From NCBI GenBank assembly GCA_964497515.1, contig CAZCCV010000010.1, positions 1-64,000 of the forward strand: DNA of 64,000 bases, written 5' to 3'. This document shows, piece by piece, positions 42,406 to 51,584 of this stretch. A model generated the notes under the pieces. It was not told where the DNA came from, made no database searches, and saw nothing but the letters and a program-made list of their open reading frames with translations. The DNA is from CAZCCV01 sp964497515 (GTDB lineage Bacteria; Armatimonadota; UBA5829; DTLH01). A program made the position numbers and the translations under genes. Position 1 is the stretch's first letter. Each line of letters starts with the position of its first letter.

Positions 42406-43530
42406 ATGAGGATAACCAGACTTCATCTTAGAAACTTCCGGAACTACGTTGATGACTCTCTCGAGCCCGGAGAGGGTATAAACGCGTTCATCGGCCAGAA
42501 TGGTCAAGGCAAAAGTGCGATACTCGAGGCTTGTTACGTGCTTTCCACGAGTAAATCTCATCGGACGGCTAAAGACTCCGATATGATACGGCTGGATGAA
42601 GACTGGGCCAGGATATCGGCCGAGATAGACCGAGAAGAACGAGAAGATACGGAAGTAGAGATAACACTTGCTCGAAACGCCAAAAAGACTGTGCGTACAA
42701 ATCGCGTTAAGAAAGACAGAGTCGGCGACATCGTGGGTCAACTAAATGCCGTGGTATTTTCAGCGTCAGATCTCGATATGGTAAAGTCGGAACCATCACA
42801 CAGAAGAAGGTTCTTGAATCTGGAGATATCTCAGGTCAGTCCGCAGTATGTGTACGCTCTTGGAAGGTACAAACGCTCGCTGGATCAGCGAAACAGTACT
42901 CTAAAGGAAATTAAAAGAGGAAACGCACACGGAAAACAGAGATCTCTTGACGTATGGGATGAACAGATAGCTTCTTATGGAGCCATACTGACTGAAAAAC
43001 GGATGGGATTTCTTAAGAGACTGGCCGAGATAGCTGAACCCATTTATACACAGCTTTCTCAGGGAACAGAAAAGCTCGAACTGCTATACGAACCAAGCGT
43101 CAACGTAGTGGGACTAGAAAGCATCGAGGATATTAAGCAATCTTTCCTTGCACAACTATGTAATGTGAGAGATAGAGACTTCCTGCGGGGAACCACTACG
43201 AAGGGTCCCCACCGAGACGACATAGCATTCAAGGTAAACGGAATGGATGTAAGGTCGTTCGGTTCACAGGGGCAGCAACGATCGGTAGCACTCTCTGTTA
43301 AGCTGGCTGAAATATCGCTTATAGAAGAGATGGTGGGGGAAGCTCCGGTGGCACTGCTGGACGATGTGGGCGCGGAGTTGGACGACGAACGCCGGCGTCA
43401 GGTTTTCGATCTTGTTTTGGGAAAGTGTCAGACACTTGTCACGGCTACCTCTTTGAGAGAGCTTCCAACTGCTGCGACTGAGTCGGCAACAGTCTTTACT
43501 GTAACTGCTGGTACGGTTCAAAAGTCATGA
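42406..43530 (+). CDS. recF: DNA replication and repair protein RecF
   Basis: A 374-residue SMC-like ATPase that helps load RecA at gaps. Walker A is AFIGQNGQGKSAILEA; the N-terminal MRITRLHLRNFRNY, FLNLEISQVSPQYVYAL, TTKGPHRDD and the signature and Walker B region (FGSQGQQRSVALSVKLAE, PVALLDDVGAELDDERR) are all in place. The stop overlaps the DUF721 start (ATGA). dnaN, which commonly lies between dnaA and recF, is absent here. Confidence 0.96.
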   Translation: MRITRLHLRNFRNYVDDSLEPGEGINAFIGQNGQGKSAILEACYVLSTSKSHRTAKDSDMIRLDEDWARISAEIDREEREDTEVEITLARNAKKTVRTNRVKKDRVGDIVGQLNAVVFSASDLDMVKSEPSHRRRFLNLEISQVSPQYVYALGRYKRSLDQRNSTLKEIKRGNAHGKQRSLDVWDEQIASYGAILTEKRMGFLKRLAEIAEPIYTQLSQGTEKLELLYEPSVNVVGLESIEDIKQSFLAQLCNVRDRDFLRGTTTKGPHRDDIAFKVNGMDVRSFGSQGQQRSVALSVKLAEISLIEEMVGEAPVALLDDVGAELDDERRRQVFDLVLGKCQTLVTATSLRELPTAATESATVFTVTAGTVQKS

Positions 43531-44054
43531 GAAGGCCATTCTTTTCGCTGTCTGAGTTGATAAAAGAGAGGATCGCCGGTGCGGGCCTGAAGGGAGCGGT
43601 AAGAGAAAAAGCTGCCCTCAAGCTCTGGACAGAGGTAGTCGGTGCAAAGACAGCCTCTGTTACCAACGCCGAACGTGTGCAAAAAGGAATTCTGTATGTA
43701 AGCTGCAAGGATTCGATGTGGGCGCAGCAACTGCACTTTCTAAGACCGGTCATTATCAAGAAACTGAACGAGCGCCTGGGAGAAGATATAATCAAAGAGA
43801 TAAGGCTCTCAGGTAGAGGCTATACGAAGACAACGACGAAAGAAGGTGATGGGCAGGCGGAGAAGCCGTACGAGCAGCCCGAACTCTCCGCCACCGATGT
43901 GCAGGCTATAGACGCCGCAGTGGAGGGGATAGAAAACCCGGAACTTGCTGAGCAGGTAAGAAATGCAATGAAAGCGGCAAGGGCGCTGCTCAAGAAGAAA
44001 GCTAGTGAGGCAAACAATGTCGAAAGTGATAGACCGGCTGAAGAAGATAGATGA
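43527..44054 (+). CDS. DUF721 (DciA-like) protein
   Basis: 175 residues. The N-terminal DUF721 domain (about 1-95) reads LSELIKERIAGAGLKGAVRE, LKLWTEVVGAKTASVTNAE and LYVSCKDSMWAQQLHFL. DciA proteins with this domain help load the replicative helicase in bacteria without DnaC, and their genes often lie beside recF/gyrB. The C-terminal half is charged and low in complexity. The start overlaps recF by 4 nt and the end overlaps rtcB by 38 nt. Confidence 0.85.
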   Translation: MRRPFFSLSELIKERIAGAGLKGAVREKAALKLWTEVVGAKTASVTNAERVQKGILYVSCKDSMWAQQLHFLRPVIIKKLNERLGEDIIKEIRLSGRGYTKTTTKEGDGQAEKPYEQPELSATDVQAIDAAVEGIENPELAEQVRNAMKAARALLKKKASEANNVESDRPAEEDR

Positions 44055-45468
44055 TTACAGATGGCTGATTCCAAAGTCGTATAAGACGGGGATGCAGACC
44101 GATGGGATGATCTATGCAACGGAAGCTATGCTGCACGATCTGGATCAATCGGCAGAGCAGGTGGCCAACGTAGCGTTTTTGCCAGGAATTGTGGGCAAGT
44201 CGATGGCTATGCCCGACATCCACTGGGGATACGGTTTTCCGATAGGTGGGGTAGCCGCTACCAGCGTTCAAGATGGAGTAGTCTCGCCCGGAGGAGTCGG
44301 CTTCGATATAAACTGTGGAGTGAGGCTTCTTAGAACCGATTTGACCGAGAAGGAAGTAGCTCCCAAGATCGGCGATCTGGTAGACAGAATGTTTTTGGAG
44401 GTTCCTTCTGGTGTAGGCAGCGAAGGAAAGATAAGGGTTAGCGAAGCAGAACTGGCTCAGGTGATGAAAAAGGGCGCAAGGTGGATGGTAGAGCACGGTT
44501 ACGGCTGGGAAGAGGACTTGGCGGTAACCGAACAGCTCGGACAGTTGGCGAACGCCGATCCATCGCTTGTATCAAACAAGGCAGTCAAGCGCGGGCGTCC
44601 GCAGTTGGGCACACTCGGAGCGGGAAACCACTTCCTGGAAATACAGGTAGTGGACAAGATTATAGACAAAACCGCTGCTGCTGCATTTGGAATTACGGAA
44701 CTTGGGCAGATAACAATTATGGTTCATACTGGTTCTCGGGGATTTGGTCATCAGGTATGCGAAGACAGTCTCATATCGATGCAGCGAGCTATCCAGAAGT
44801 ACTCTATCTCGATTCCAGACAGGCAGTTGGCGTGTGCTCCGGTCAATTCACCTGAGGGTCAGCACTATCTTTCGGTTATGGCTTGTGCTGCCAACTATGC
44901 GTGGGCGAATCGCCAGGCGATAGTCCACTGGGTTAGAGAGGCTTTCGAGAAGGTGATGGGCACAAGCGCATATAAGCTTGGTATGAGTCAGATCTACGAT
45001 GTAGCCCACAATATAGCCAAGATAGAGGATCATCGTGTGGGCGATAAGCAAATGAAGCTCTGTGTGCACCGAAAAGGCGCTACGAGAGCCTTCGGACCAG
45101 GGCATCCAGATCTTCCGGCTCGTTACAGGAGTATAGGCCAGCCTGTGCTGATACCGGGAGATATGGGGCGCTACTCTTTCCTTCTTGTGGGGACACAAAC
45201 GGCTATGGAAGAGACATTCGGCTCCACCTGCCACGGTGCTGGAAGATTGCTATCCAGGCAGAAGGCTACGAAGCAAACCAGCGGCCAGGAAGTGCAAAGA
45301 GTACTGGCATCGAAGGGAATCATTGTTAAAGCGGCTAGCAAAGTGACACTTGCAGAAGAAGCGTCTTTTGCGTATAAGGATGTAGCTGATGTGGTAGGAT
45401 CGGCCGAAGGTGCCGGAATATCACGCAGAGTGGTGAGAGTGCGGCCTCTTGGGGTCGTGAAAGGCTAA
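44017..45468 (+). CDS. rtcB: RNA-splicing ligase RtcB
   Basis: About 483 residues from the ATG at 44017. RtcB joins 2',3'-cyclic phosphate or 3'-phosphate ends to 5'-OH ends using GTP and Mn. Landmarks: FLPGIVGKSMAMPDIHWGYG, GVGFDINCGVRLL (metal Cys), GTLGAGNHFLEIQVV, MVHTGSRGFGHQV (metal His), CHGAGRLLSRQKA (the guanylylated His) and a C-terminal EAS-FAYKDVADVV. It may handle tRNA repair or damage. No archease (rtcA/arch) gene is adjacent. Confidence 0.95.
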   Translation: MSKVIDRLKKIDDYRWLIPKSYKTGMQTDGMIYATEAMLHDLDQSAEQVANVAFLPGIVGKSMAMPDIHWGYGFPIGGVAATSVQDGVVSPGGVGFDINCGVRLLRTDLTEKEVAPKIGDLVDRMFLEVPSGVGSEGKIRVSEAELAQVMKKGARWMVEHGYGWEEDLAVTEQLGQLANADPSLVSNKAVKRGRPQLGTLGAGNHFLEIQVVDKIIDKTAAAAFGITELGQITIMVHTGSRGFGHQVCEDSLISMQRAIQKYSISIPDRQLACAPVNSPEGQHYLSVMACAANYAWANRQAIVHWVREAFEKVMGTSAYKLGMSQIYDVAHNIAKIEDHRVGDKQMKLCVHRKGATRAFGPGHPDLPARYRSIGQPVLIPGDMGRYSFLLVGTQTAMEETFGSTCHGAGRLLSRQKATKQTSGQEVQRVLASKGIIVKAASKVTLAEEASFAYKDVADVVGSAEGAGISRRVVRVRPLGVVKG

Positions 45469-45481
45469 ATCAGGGGGTTTC

Positions 45482-46525
45482 TTGGTGGACAAGGTACGAA
45501 TAGCGATAATCGGTTGCGGAGGGATTGCAACCAGAGCGCACATTCCGGCAATATTAGCTCAGCCAGATGCAGAGTTAGTTGCAATCTGCGATATTAACGC
45601 GGCCTGCGTGGAGTCAGTTGCAAAAGAGCACGGCATAAAACACGTCTTTACAGATTATAGCAAGCTGCTGGAGATGGATGAAGTGGACGCGGTTAGCATC
45701 TGCACGCCCAATATCGCTCACCACACACCGGCAATAGATGCTATGAAGGCCGGAAAACACGTGCTGGTCGAAAAACCAATAGCCCGAAACCCCGAAGAGG
45801 GCCAGGCTATCGTAGATGCAGCACACGCTACCGGTATGAAGTTTATGGTGGCTCAGTGCTGCAGATGGCTCCCAGATTCTCTTGTTCTCAAGCGTTTCAT
45901 TGATGGCGGTGCACTTGGAGAGATGTATTATGCCAGGATACAAGCCATTCGACGCAGAGGAATCCCAAGTTGGGGCGTGTTTATCGACAAAGAGAAGCAG
46001 GGAGGAGGCCCACTGATAGACATTGGGGTGCACATACTCGACACCACTCTGTGGCTTATGGGGCATCCGAAACCAGTTGCCGCCTCTGGAGTAACATACG
46101 CCAAATTTGGCCCGAGACCCGGTATTTTTGGCAACTACGGGTCGTGGGATCATACCAAGTTCACAGTAGAGGACTTTGCAGCAGGCCTAGTGCGCTTTGA
46201 CAATGGCGCAACATTGATGATTGAGTCCAGCTTTGCTGCAAACATAGAGAAAGACAGAATGGCTCTTGCGATTCTCGGTACGGAGGGTGGCTGCCAAACC
46301 GACCCACTGAAGCTGTTCCGTGAGGAATACGGAACACTTGTAGACGTGACACCGGTGTATGTTCCGGAAAGCAAAATGTATCACGCCGAAATGCGCGGGT
46401 TCTTGGATTCTATAATTAACGATACCGAACCTCCTGTAACGGGTGAGCAAGCGCTTATGGTTATGAAGATTCTGGATGGTATCTACAGGTCATCGGAGCT
46501 TGGTGCAGAGGTAAAAATAGATTAG
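45482..46525 (+). CDS. Gfo/Idh/MocA-family oxidoreductase
   Basis: 347 residues. The Rossmann motif AIIGCGGIATRAHIPAI is followed by CDINAACVESVAKEHG and the EKP motif (GKHVLVEKPIARN). The C-terminal alpha/beta domain includes GGGPLIDIGVHILDTTLWLMG. These enzymes use NAD(P) on sugars, inositols or related substrates; the substrate is unknown here. The start is TTG 45482 or GTG 45485, behind a G-rich RBS (aggggg). It lies 13 bp after rtcB and 7 bp before the MFS gene, in an operon-like series. Confidence 0.9.
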   Translation: MVDKVRIAIIGCGGIATRAHIPAILAQPDAELVAICDINAACVESVAKEHGIKHVFTDYSKLLEMDEVDAVSICTPNIAHHTPAIDAMKAGKHVLVEKPIARNPEEGQAIVDAAHATGMKFMVAQCCRWLPDSLVLKRFIDGGALGEMYYARIQAIRRRGIPSWGVFIDKEKQGGGPLIDIGVHILDTTLWLMGHPKPVAASGVTYAKFGPRPGIFGNYGSWDHTKFTVEDFAAGLVRFDNGATLMIESSFAANIEKDRMALAILGTEGGCQTDPLKLFREEYGTLVDVTPVYVPESKMYHAEMRGFLDSIINDTEPPVTGEQALMVMKILDGIYRSSELGAEVKID

Positions 46526-46532
46526 CGCCACA

Positions 46533-48239
46533 TTGACCGAGGATATAGAAGAAAAACGCGAAGAGGAGCGCAGGAGAAGGCAGGCATCGCTGAGGACGAT
46601 TGTAGGTCTTGCAGCAGTTGGCACACTGGCACAGCTTGGCTGGTCTACAATGTGCTTTTCGGCTCTGCCTGTCTGGGTGACATACGACCTGAGAGAAGGT
46701 ACGAAACTCGGGCTGATTCTGAGCACCTTTATGCTCACAGAAGCGCTGCTCAGACCCTCTTTGGGTGCCCTGAGTGACCGCATAGGCAGAAAACCCCTTA
46801 TGCTTATTGGTCCGCTGCTCGGCATCTTCACTTCGATTCTAACAATTCACACGAAAAGCATAGCGGTCATGGTGATCTTAAGAGCCATAGACGGGGTCGG
46901 GCTAGCTGCATTCTGGCCGGCTGCCTTTGCCGCCGCAAGTGATGCCGTCGAAGAAGAGCGGCGAAGTACCGCAATGGGAGTACTTAACAGTTGCTCAATG
47001 GCCGGAATAGCGCTCGGTTTTCCTTTGGGTGGCATTGCTAACGAACTCTATCGCTCCCATGCAGGATCGTTCGTCCTGGTGTGCGGCATTTTCACAGTGG
47101 CCTTTCTCGTTGGTCTCTTCGTTTTTCCCAGAGTGCCTCACAGATGCGAGGTGCAAGCGGCGGAGCCCGAGCACCATCTCGACCGAATGGATGTGCGAAG
47201 TGCTATAAGTATGGTGCCAGACATGCTGGTGCTCAGCATAGTTGTCTTTGCTGCAATCGGACTGCTGATGCCGGTAGTGAAGCTGTATGCTATGGAGCAA
47301 CTTGGGTTGAGTGAGACCAAGTTCGGCGCCGTGGTATTCCCGATAGCAGCGGTACTGGGAGTGCTGGCGGTGCCGTTCGGCAGACTGGCAGACCAGCTTG
47401 GCAAACTCGTTTCGTTTTGCTACGGGCTTCTAATCTGCACGGCCGCGATGTGGATAATTGCCGTATGCAGAAACATACTGGCAGCAGGAGCAGCAGGCGC
47501 CATACTCGGTGTAGGTTTTGCGCTGGCGTTTCCTGCCTGGATGGCAGTTGTGTCGCAGGCATCTCCATCGTCGCGGCGCGGACAGGTTATGGGGGTTGTT
47601 GGGTTGGCTCAGGGAGTAGGCGCTATTATCGGAACGAGTCTCGGGCCTGTAATCTACTCTAGCGATTGGCTGTCGCTTCCCAGGCTTGGTGTCATGGACA
47701 GGAATATGCCGTTTTATCTGTGCGCGATGCTTCTTTCTGTTGGATCGATTATAGCCTTTACCTGGATAGCCAGGCTTAGGTCGATTGAAAGTAACGGCCG
47801 AGCTATTATGCTGCCTGAGCGCCGGGCTGTAATATCTGTGGCGATGGTCGGCGTGATGGTAATAGCAGGATGGGTAGTCTTTCGGTTTACCAGGCCGCTT
47901 CCGCCGGACAGGGTGGCATGGCTTTGGACCCAAGCTGCGGTTAGGGGTGAACCAGAAAGAGCAAAACACTACACAGAAGCATCGTTTGAAACGCCGAATT
48001 CCGACGGAATGGGCGGATCCGATATGGCGGCGGCTGTGTACCACAGATGGACTGCCAAAGAGAAAGCCTATTACATTCCTCCGAAAAAGCTGGTTATTTC
48101 TAAAGAAGGCGATGAAGCTCAAGTGACCTTGGTGTTCCGGTTCCTCGATTCAGAGGTTCGGGAGTGTATATTCCTTGTTAGAGACAATAGCGGGGAATGG
48201 AGAGTCTCCGACAGAAAAGGCGCCAGAGCCAAAAGATAA
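46533..48239 (+). CDS. MFS transporter with a C-terminal NTF2/DUF4878-like domain
   Basis: 568 residues. Twelve-helix MFS core (about 20-420) with the loop 2-3 motif GALSDRIGRKPLML and its pseudo-repeat GRLADQLGKLV. After residue 420 a further helix (AVISVAMVGVMVIAGWVVF) leads to an extracytoplasmic domain (ERAKHYTEASFETP, GEWRVSDRKG) like that in the zinc-ribbon protein at 35765. Start TTG 46533. The family exports drugs or metabolites; the substrate is unknown. The appended sensor-like tail is uncommon. Confidence 0.88.
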   Translation: MTEDIEEKREEERRRRQASLRTIVGLAAVGTLAQLGWSTMCFSALPVWVTYDLREGTKLGLILSTFMLTEALLRPSLGALSDRIGRKPLMLIGPLLGIFTSILTIHTKSIAVMVILRAIDGVGLAAFWPAAFAAASDAVEEERRSTAMGVLNSCSMAGIALGFPLGGIANELYRSHAGSFVLVCGIFTVAFLVGLFVFPRVPHRCEVQAAEPEHHLDRMDVRSAISMVPDMLVLSIVVFAAIGLLMPVVKLYAMEQLGLSETKFGAVVFPIAAVLGVLAVPFGRLADQLGKLVSFCYGLLICTAAMWIIAVCRNILAAGAAGAILGVGFALAFPAWMAVVSQASPSSRRGQVMGVVGLAQGVGAIIGTSLGPVIYSSDWLSLPRLGVMDRNMPFYLCAMLLSVGSIIAFTWIARLRSIESNGRAIMLPERRAVISVAMVGVMVIAGWVVFRFTRPLPPDRVAWLWTQAAVRGEPERAKHYTEASFETPNSDGMGGSDMAAAVYHRWTAKEKAYYIPPKKLVISKEGDEAQVTLVFRFLDSEVRECIFLVRDNSGEWRVSDRKGARAKR

Positions 48240-48288
48240 TCAACTGTGGCCAAGACCCTTTTCGTGCAGTTTATGTGGTGCGATAGAG

Positions 48289-48318
48289 TTGAGTTTGGCG
48301 GTTGATTTGATGTATTAT
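48289..48318 (+). promoter_or_regulatory. Promoter upstream of the cation exchanger
   Basis: TTGAGT at 48289-48294 and TATTAT at 48313-48318 with an 18-bp spacer. Confidence 0.45.
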
Positions 48319-48363
48319 TTGGGTGCACAAACCGGAAACAAGACGTAAGATCATCGGAGACCA

Positions 48364-49362
48364 ATGATACAATCCATAATCATCCTCGCTGTAAGCCTTG
48401 TCGGCATCCTGCTTACAGCCGAACTCTTCACAAATGCAGTAGAATGGTTTGGTCGCAAGCTGAACTTAAGCGAAGGAGCTGTTGGCAGCGTGCTAGCAGC
48501 TGTGGGGACAGCGCTTCCAGAGACGACGATAGCTGTGGTCGCCGTTATAGCAGGAGGTGTCGCCGACCAGGAAGTAGGAATAGGCGCAATTCTGGGCGCA
48601 CCGATGATGCTTTCTACCCTCGCAATGTTCATCACGGGCGCGGCAATTCTGGTTTTTGCAAGAATGGGCAAGCGAGAGCCTGTTGTCGATGCCAATCACC
48701 GTATAGTGGGCAGAGATCTGCGCTCGTTCTTTTTGGTGTTCGTTCTCGCTTTGGTGGCAGGGATCGTGCCGGCAAAAGCGGTCAAGTATGCAATTGCTGT
48801 GTTTCTAGTAGCGGCCTACGCTCTCTACGTTAAGCGCACCGTGGCCTGCGGCAGTTCGTCGTCGAACAACCACGAACTAAATCCCCTTTACCTGCAGAAG
48901 CGACGCCAGGAGCCTGCATTATCTCCGGTAATATTTCAGCTTATCCTCGCTGTTGGAATAATGATTGTCGGCGCACAGTTCTTTAAGGAGAGTGTAAAAC
49001 ACGTTTCCGAAGCAGTAGGAATATCCGCACTGGTGCTCAGTCTGATTATTACACCGATCGCTACTGAGCTACCTGAAAAGTTCAACAGCATCATCTGGGT
49101 GAGTCAGAAGAAAGACACTCTGGCACTTGGAAACATCACCGGTGCTATGGTTTTTCAATCCAGCATTACGCCGGCGATAGGGATATTCTTCACGCCGTGG
49201 GTGCTGAATGAGCAGGCTATAGCGAGTATTGTTATAGCGATAGCTGCTGCGAGCTTTGCCTGGGTGGAAATGACCGTGAGGGCGCGTCTCAGCCCCTACT
49301 CTCTTCTGGTCGGCGGATTGCTGTACGCAGCATATCCCATCTACATATTCGCGATCAGGTAG
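48364..49362 (+). CDS. Sodium/calcium exchanger family (CaCA, YrbG-like) membrane protein
   Basis: 332 residues, about ten helices. The two inverted alpha-repeats are visible as AAVGTALPETTIAVVAVIAGG (first, about residues 45-65) and ITPIATELPEKFNSIIWVSQ (second, about 232-252), carrying the acidic residues that bind the cation. The central loop is basic and serine-rich (CGSSSSNNHELNP). It exchanges Na or H for Ca or related ions at the inner membrane. Single gene behind its own promoter; converges on the secreted-protein gene. Confidence 0.9.
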   Translation: MIQSIIILAVSLVGILLTAELFTNAVEWFGRKLNLSEGAVGSVLAAVGTALPETTIAVVAVIAGGVADQEVGIGAILGAPMMLSTLAMFITGAAILVFARMGKREPVVDANHRIVGRDLRSFFLVFVLALVAGIVPAKAVKYAIAVFLVAAYALYVKRTVACGSSSSNNHELNPLYLQKRRQEPALSPVIFQLILAVGIMIVGAQFFKESVKHVSEAVGISALVLSLIITPIATELPEKFNSIIWVSQKKDTLALGNITGAMVFQSSITPAIGIFFTPWVLNEQAIASIVIAIAAASFAWVEMTVRARLSPYSLLVGGLLYAAYPIYIFAIR

Positions 49363-49404
49363 TTCGCAGAAGGCCATGGTGCAAGCCGAGACTACACGAC
49401 TTGT

Positions 49405-51519
49405 TTACTTCTCCAGGTAGCTAATTCTGTACGGCACCCGCGGAGAAGCGTTTAGAGTCAACTGGTTATTCCTGATTCGGTACCCTGTTCTGTCTACCTG
49501 ACCGGTGTAAGCTACTCGTATTCGTTTTGACTCCGTCCAATAATCGGGCAAATCGACTTTGACAGAACCACCACTGCGCGAGTATACAGATATACTGCCG
49601 TCCGGAAGAGGAACCATCGACGAGAAGTTCTCCGCTATCACTAGTCCGTCTCTCATTACTTTGTAAGAGTTGGACTCTCGGTCTATCTGGACAAAAGTGT
49701 TGGCGTTATAGGTAACCCGTTCTATTGAACCGCTCTTGGAGTAGTCGGTTATCTCACGTGCAGCCAAACTGGACCACGGAAGCGTAATCAGATAGTACAG
49801 ATCTGCAATCCGTTCGTCAGATGTATCCTTGGTAAAGTCGTCGCTAAACGTCCAGCCGTAGAGCAGCGAGCTTAGAATATCGTCATCATTTTTGATCGGG
49901 CTGCCACAGGTGACCTTGCCGTGATAGATCATAGGAATAAGTGGAATCTGCTCTTCGGCCGACCATATGCTGATCGATCTGCTCTCCACATTCCAGAAGT
50001 GGCTTATGCTGTTGACGAACGGCGAGGTCAGTATCTCCGAGGTAACGTCGATGCCGGATTGGTTGAAAGCCGATACAATCGCGAGTTTTCCAACGATGTT
50101 CTTCTGCCTTCCGGCGGGGATTCTCTGATTGAAGTCTATCCGGTCGGGATCGTCAGACAGCACGTCAAGGTGGATAGACTTTTCGATGCCCAGCATCCTT
50201 ACGGTCTTTAGTGCGCGCTCACGGCCGAGCACTGTATATCTGTTTGGGCTTATAACGTAGGCCTGTCCCCCAGCCCACTTGCCACCTTCCGCCAGTTCTC
50301 CCGAAGAGTCTATGGCGATGATTTCCGGATTCCACCCGGGGCTATCTTTGTAAGCATCGTGATAGTTGTCGTGTACGCTTATGATGGCGTTTTCTCGTTT
50401 GCCCTGTTCGATAATCGCCCGCAGGTCAGAAATTGTACCCAGACGTTCGTTAATAATGTTTGTGTCGGGATACCCCGTGTCGTGGCCGTTGTGCTGCCAC
50501 CCGATGAGGTAGACCACCTGTTTTGCTCCGCTGGTTATGCGATTAACTCGCTTCACAAGCTGCAAGGCGTCAGCAAAAGTAGTCCAGCTCGATGCATTGG
50601 GAGAGTCAAGGAGTATCTTATATATGAAGCTGCCGCTATAGAGTGGGTTCAGATTCCGTGCAATGCTGTTTCGTACAGCAGCAGCCCCACTAGTCCAGTT
50701 GATAGAATCAGCTCCACGGCCGGGCTCCAGTATGGTGACTGTGGCAGTAGAATCCTTCTGGATCAAGAAGGCAAGCTCCGGTTTTACGGCAATGGGTCGT
50801 TTTACGAATTCCACCAGAATGCTGCCTGATTTCGGCCTTTCTTTAATCTGTGAGATAAGCTGATCGTCGAGCGAGTTTAGTTGCACCAAGCCGAGCATTC
50901 GCTGGTTGTATGCCATAGCAATTGGCACCGGCTCGAACCAGTCGACTTTGTAGGTTCTTTGCAGAGGCTCCGCTTTTGCTATATCGACGAGTCGTCCAGA
51001 GCGTGTGGGGAGCGCCAGTTTGGCATCCGGCTCGCCGGAAAGTGCTGTAACAACGGGGAGTCTGATCGAGCAGACCCGGGCGCCATTTGACTCTCTCATA
51101 AGGCGCGATGTTATCATCAAACGATTGCCGGTCACTGCAAATATGAGATCGAACTCGGCAAGAGAGAGACTCCCTTTCATCAGTCTGCACTGATAGGTTG
51201 CAGTGTAAACGTCGTGAGAAAAGGTGGCCTCAACTCGAACATCCTGGTCGTAAGAAGACTTGTACGCCTGTTCATCTGTATCAAAATAGACCACTTCACA
51301 CCCGAGCGAGTCCCCTGCGCCGAGGAGTGTAGTGCCTTCTGAGACGGAAGAATAGGAGATAATTATAGGGTGTTTTGTATCGAGGCATACCTCGATAGCC
51401 GGCGAGCTGATTTTGATTGCATTTCCGGCCAATCTTGCCTCCCCTACTGTCACATTGGCAACAGCCAGAGTTAACAGTGCAGCAATTGCTACGCTGTACA
51501 TATACCTTAGAGACAGCAC
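49405..51519 (-). CDS. Large secreted protein, possibly a GH101-like glycosidase
   Basis: 704 residues with a signal peptide (SVAIAALLTLAVANVTVGEA). An N-terminal beta-sandwich (about 30-290) is followed by a barrel-like region (about 300-560) with VVYLIGWQHNGHDTGYPD, IISVHDNYHDAYKD and SIHLDVLSDDPDRIDF, and a C-terminal beta domain. The W-x-x-x-GHD-x-x-x-PD segment recalls endo-alpha-N-acetylgalactosaminidases (GH101) and DUF5696 proteins, but I cannot confirm the catalytic Asp/Glu pair. Probably acts on glycans outside the cell. It lies 65 bp downstream of the GT-C glycosyltransferase gene. Confidence 0.6.
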   Translation of the reverse strand: MLSLRYMYSVAIAALLTLAVANVTVGEARLAGNAIKISSPAIEVCLDTKHPIIISYSSVSEGTTLLGAGDSLGCEVVYFDTDEQAYKSSYDQDVRVEATFSHDVYTATYQCRLMKGSLSLAEFDLIFAVTGNRLMITSRLMRESNGARVCSIRLPVVTALSGEPDAKLALPTRSGRLVDIAKAEPLQRTYKVDWFEPVPIAMAYNQRMLGLVQLNSLDDQLISQIKERPKSGSILVEFVKRPIAVKPELAFLIQKDSTATVTILEPGRGADSINWTSGAAAVRNSIARNLNPLYSGSFIYKILLDSPNASSWTTFADALQLVKRVNRITSGAKQVVYLIGWQHNGHDTGYPDTNIINERLGTISDLRAIIEQGKRENAIISVHDNYHDAYKDSPGWNPEIIAIDSSGELAEGGKWAGGQAYVISPNRYTVLGRERALKTVRMLGIEKSIHLDVLSDDPDRIDFNQRIPAGRQKNIVGKLAIVSAFNQSGIDVTSEILTSPFVNSISHFWNVESRSISIWSAEEQIPLIPMIYHGKVTCGSPIKNDDDILSSLLYGWTFSDDFTKDTSDERIADLYYLITLPWSSLAAREITDYSKSGSIERVTYNANTFVQIDRESNSYKVMRDGLVIAENFSSMVPLPDGSISVYSRSGGSVKVDLPDYWTESKRIRVAYTGQVDRTGYRIRNNQLTLNASPRVPYRISYLEK

Positions 51520-51584
51520 GACATCGCGCCTCCTGTGGATTCGATCAATTCATCAGACTCAACAGTTGAGTATCCCGTTCCATA

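Noticed and set aside
47430..48122. 230-codon leftward frame inside the MFS gene
   Set aside because: Shadow of the transporter frame; rich in Arg/His/Ser with no motif.
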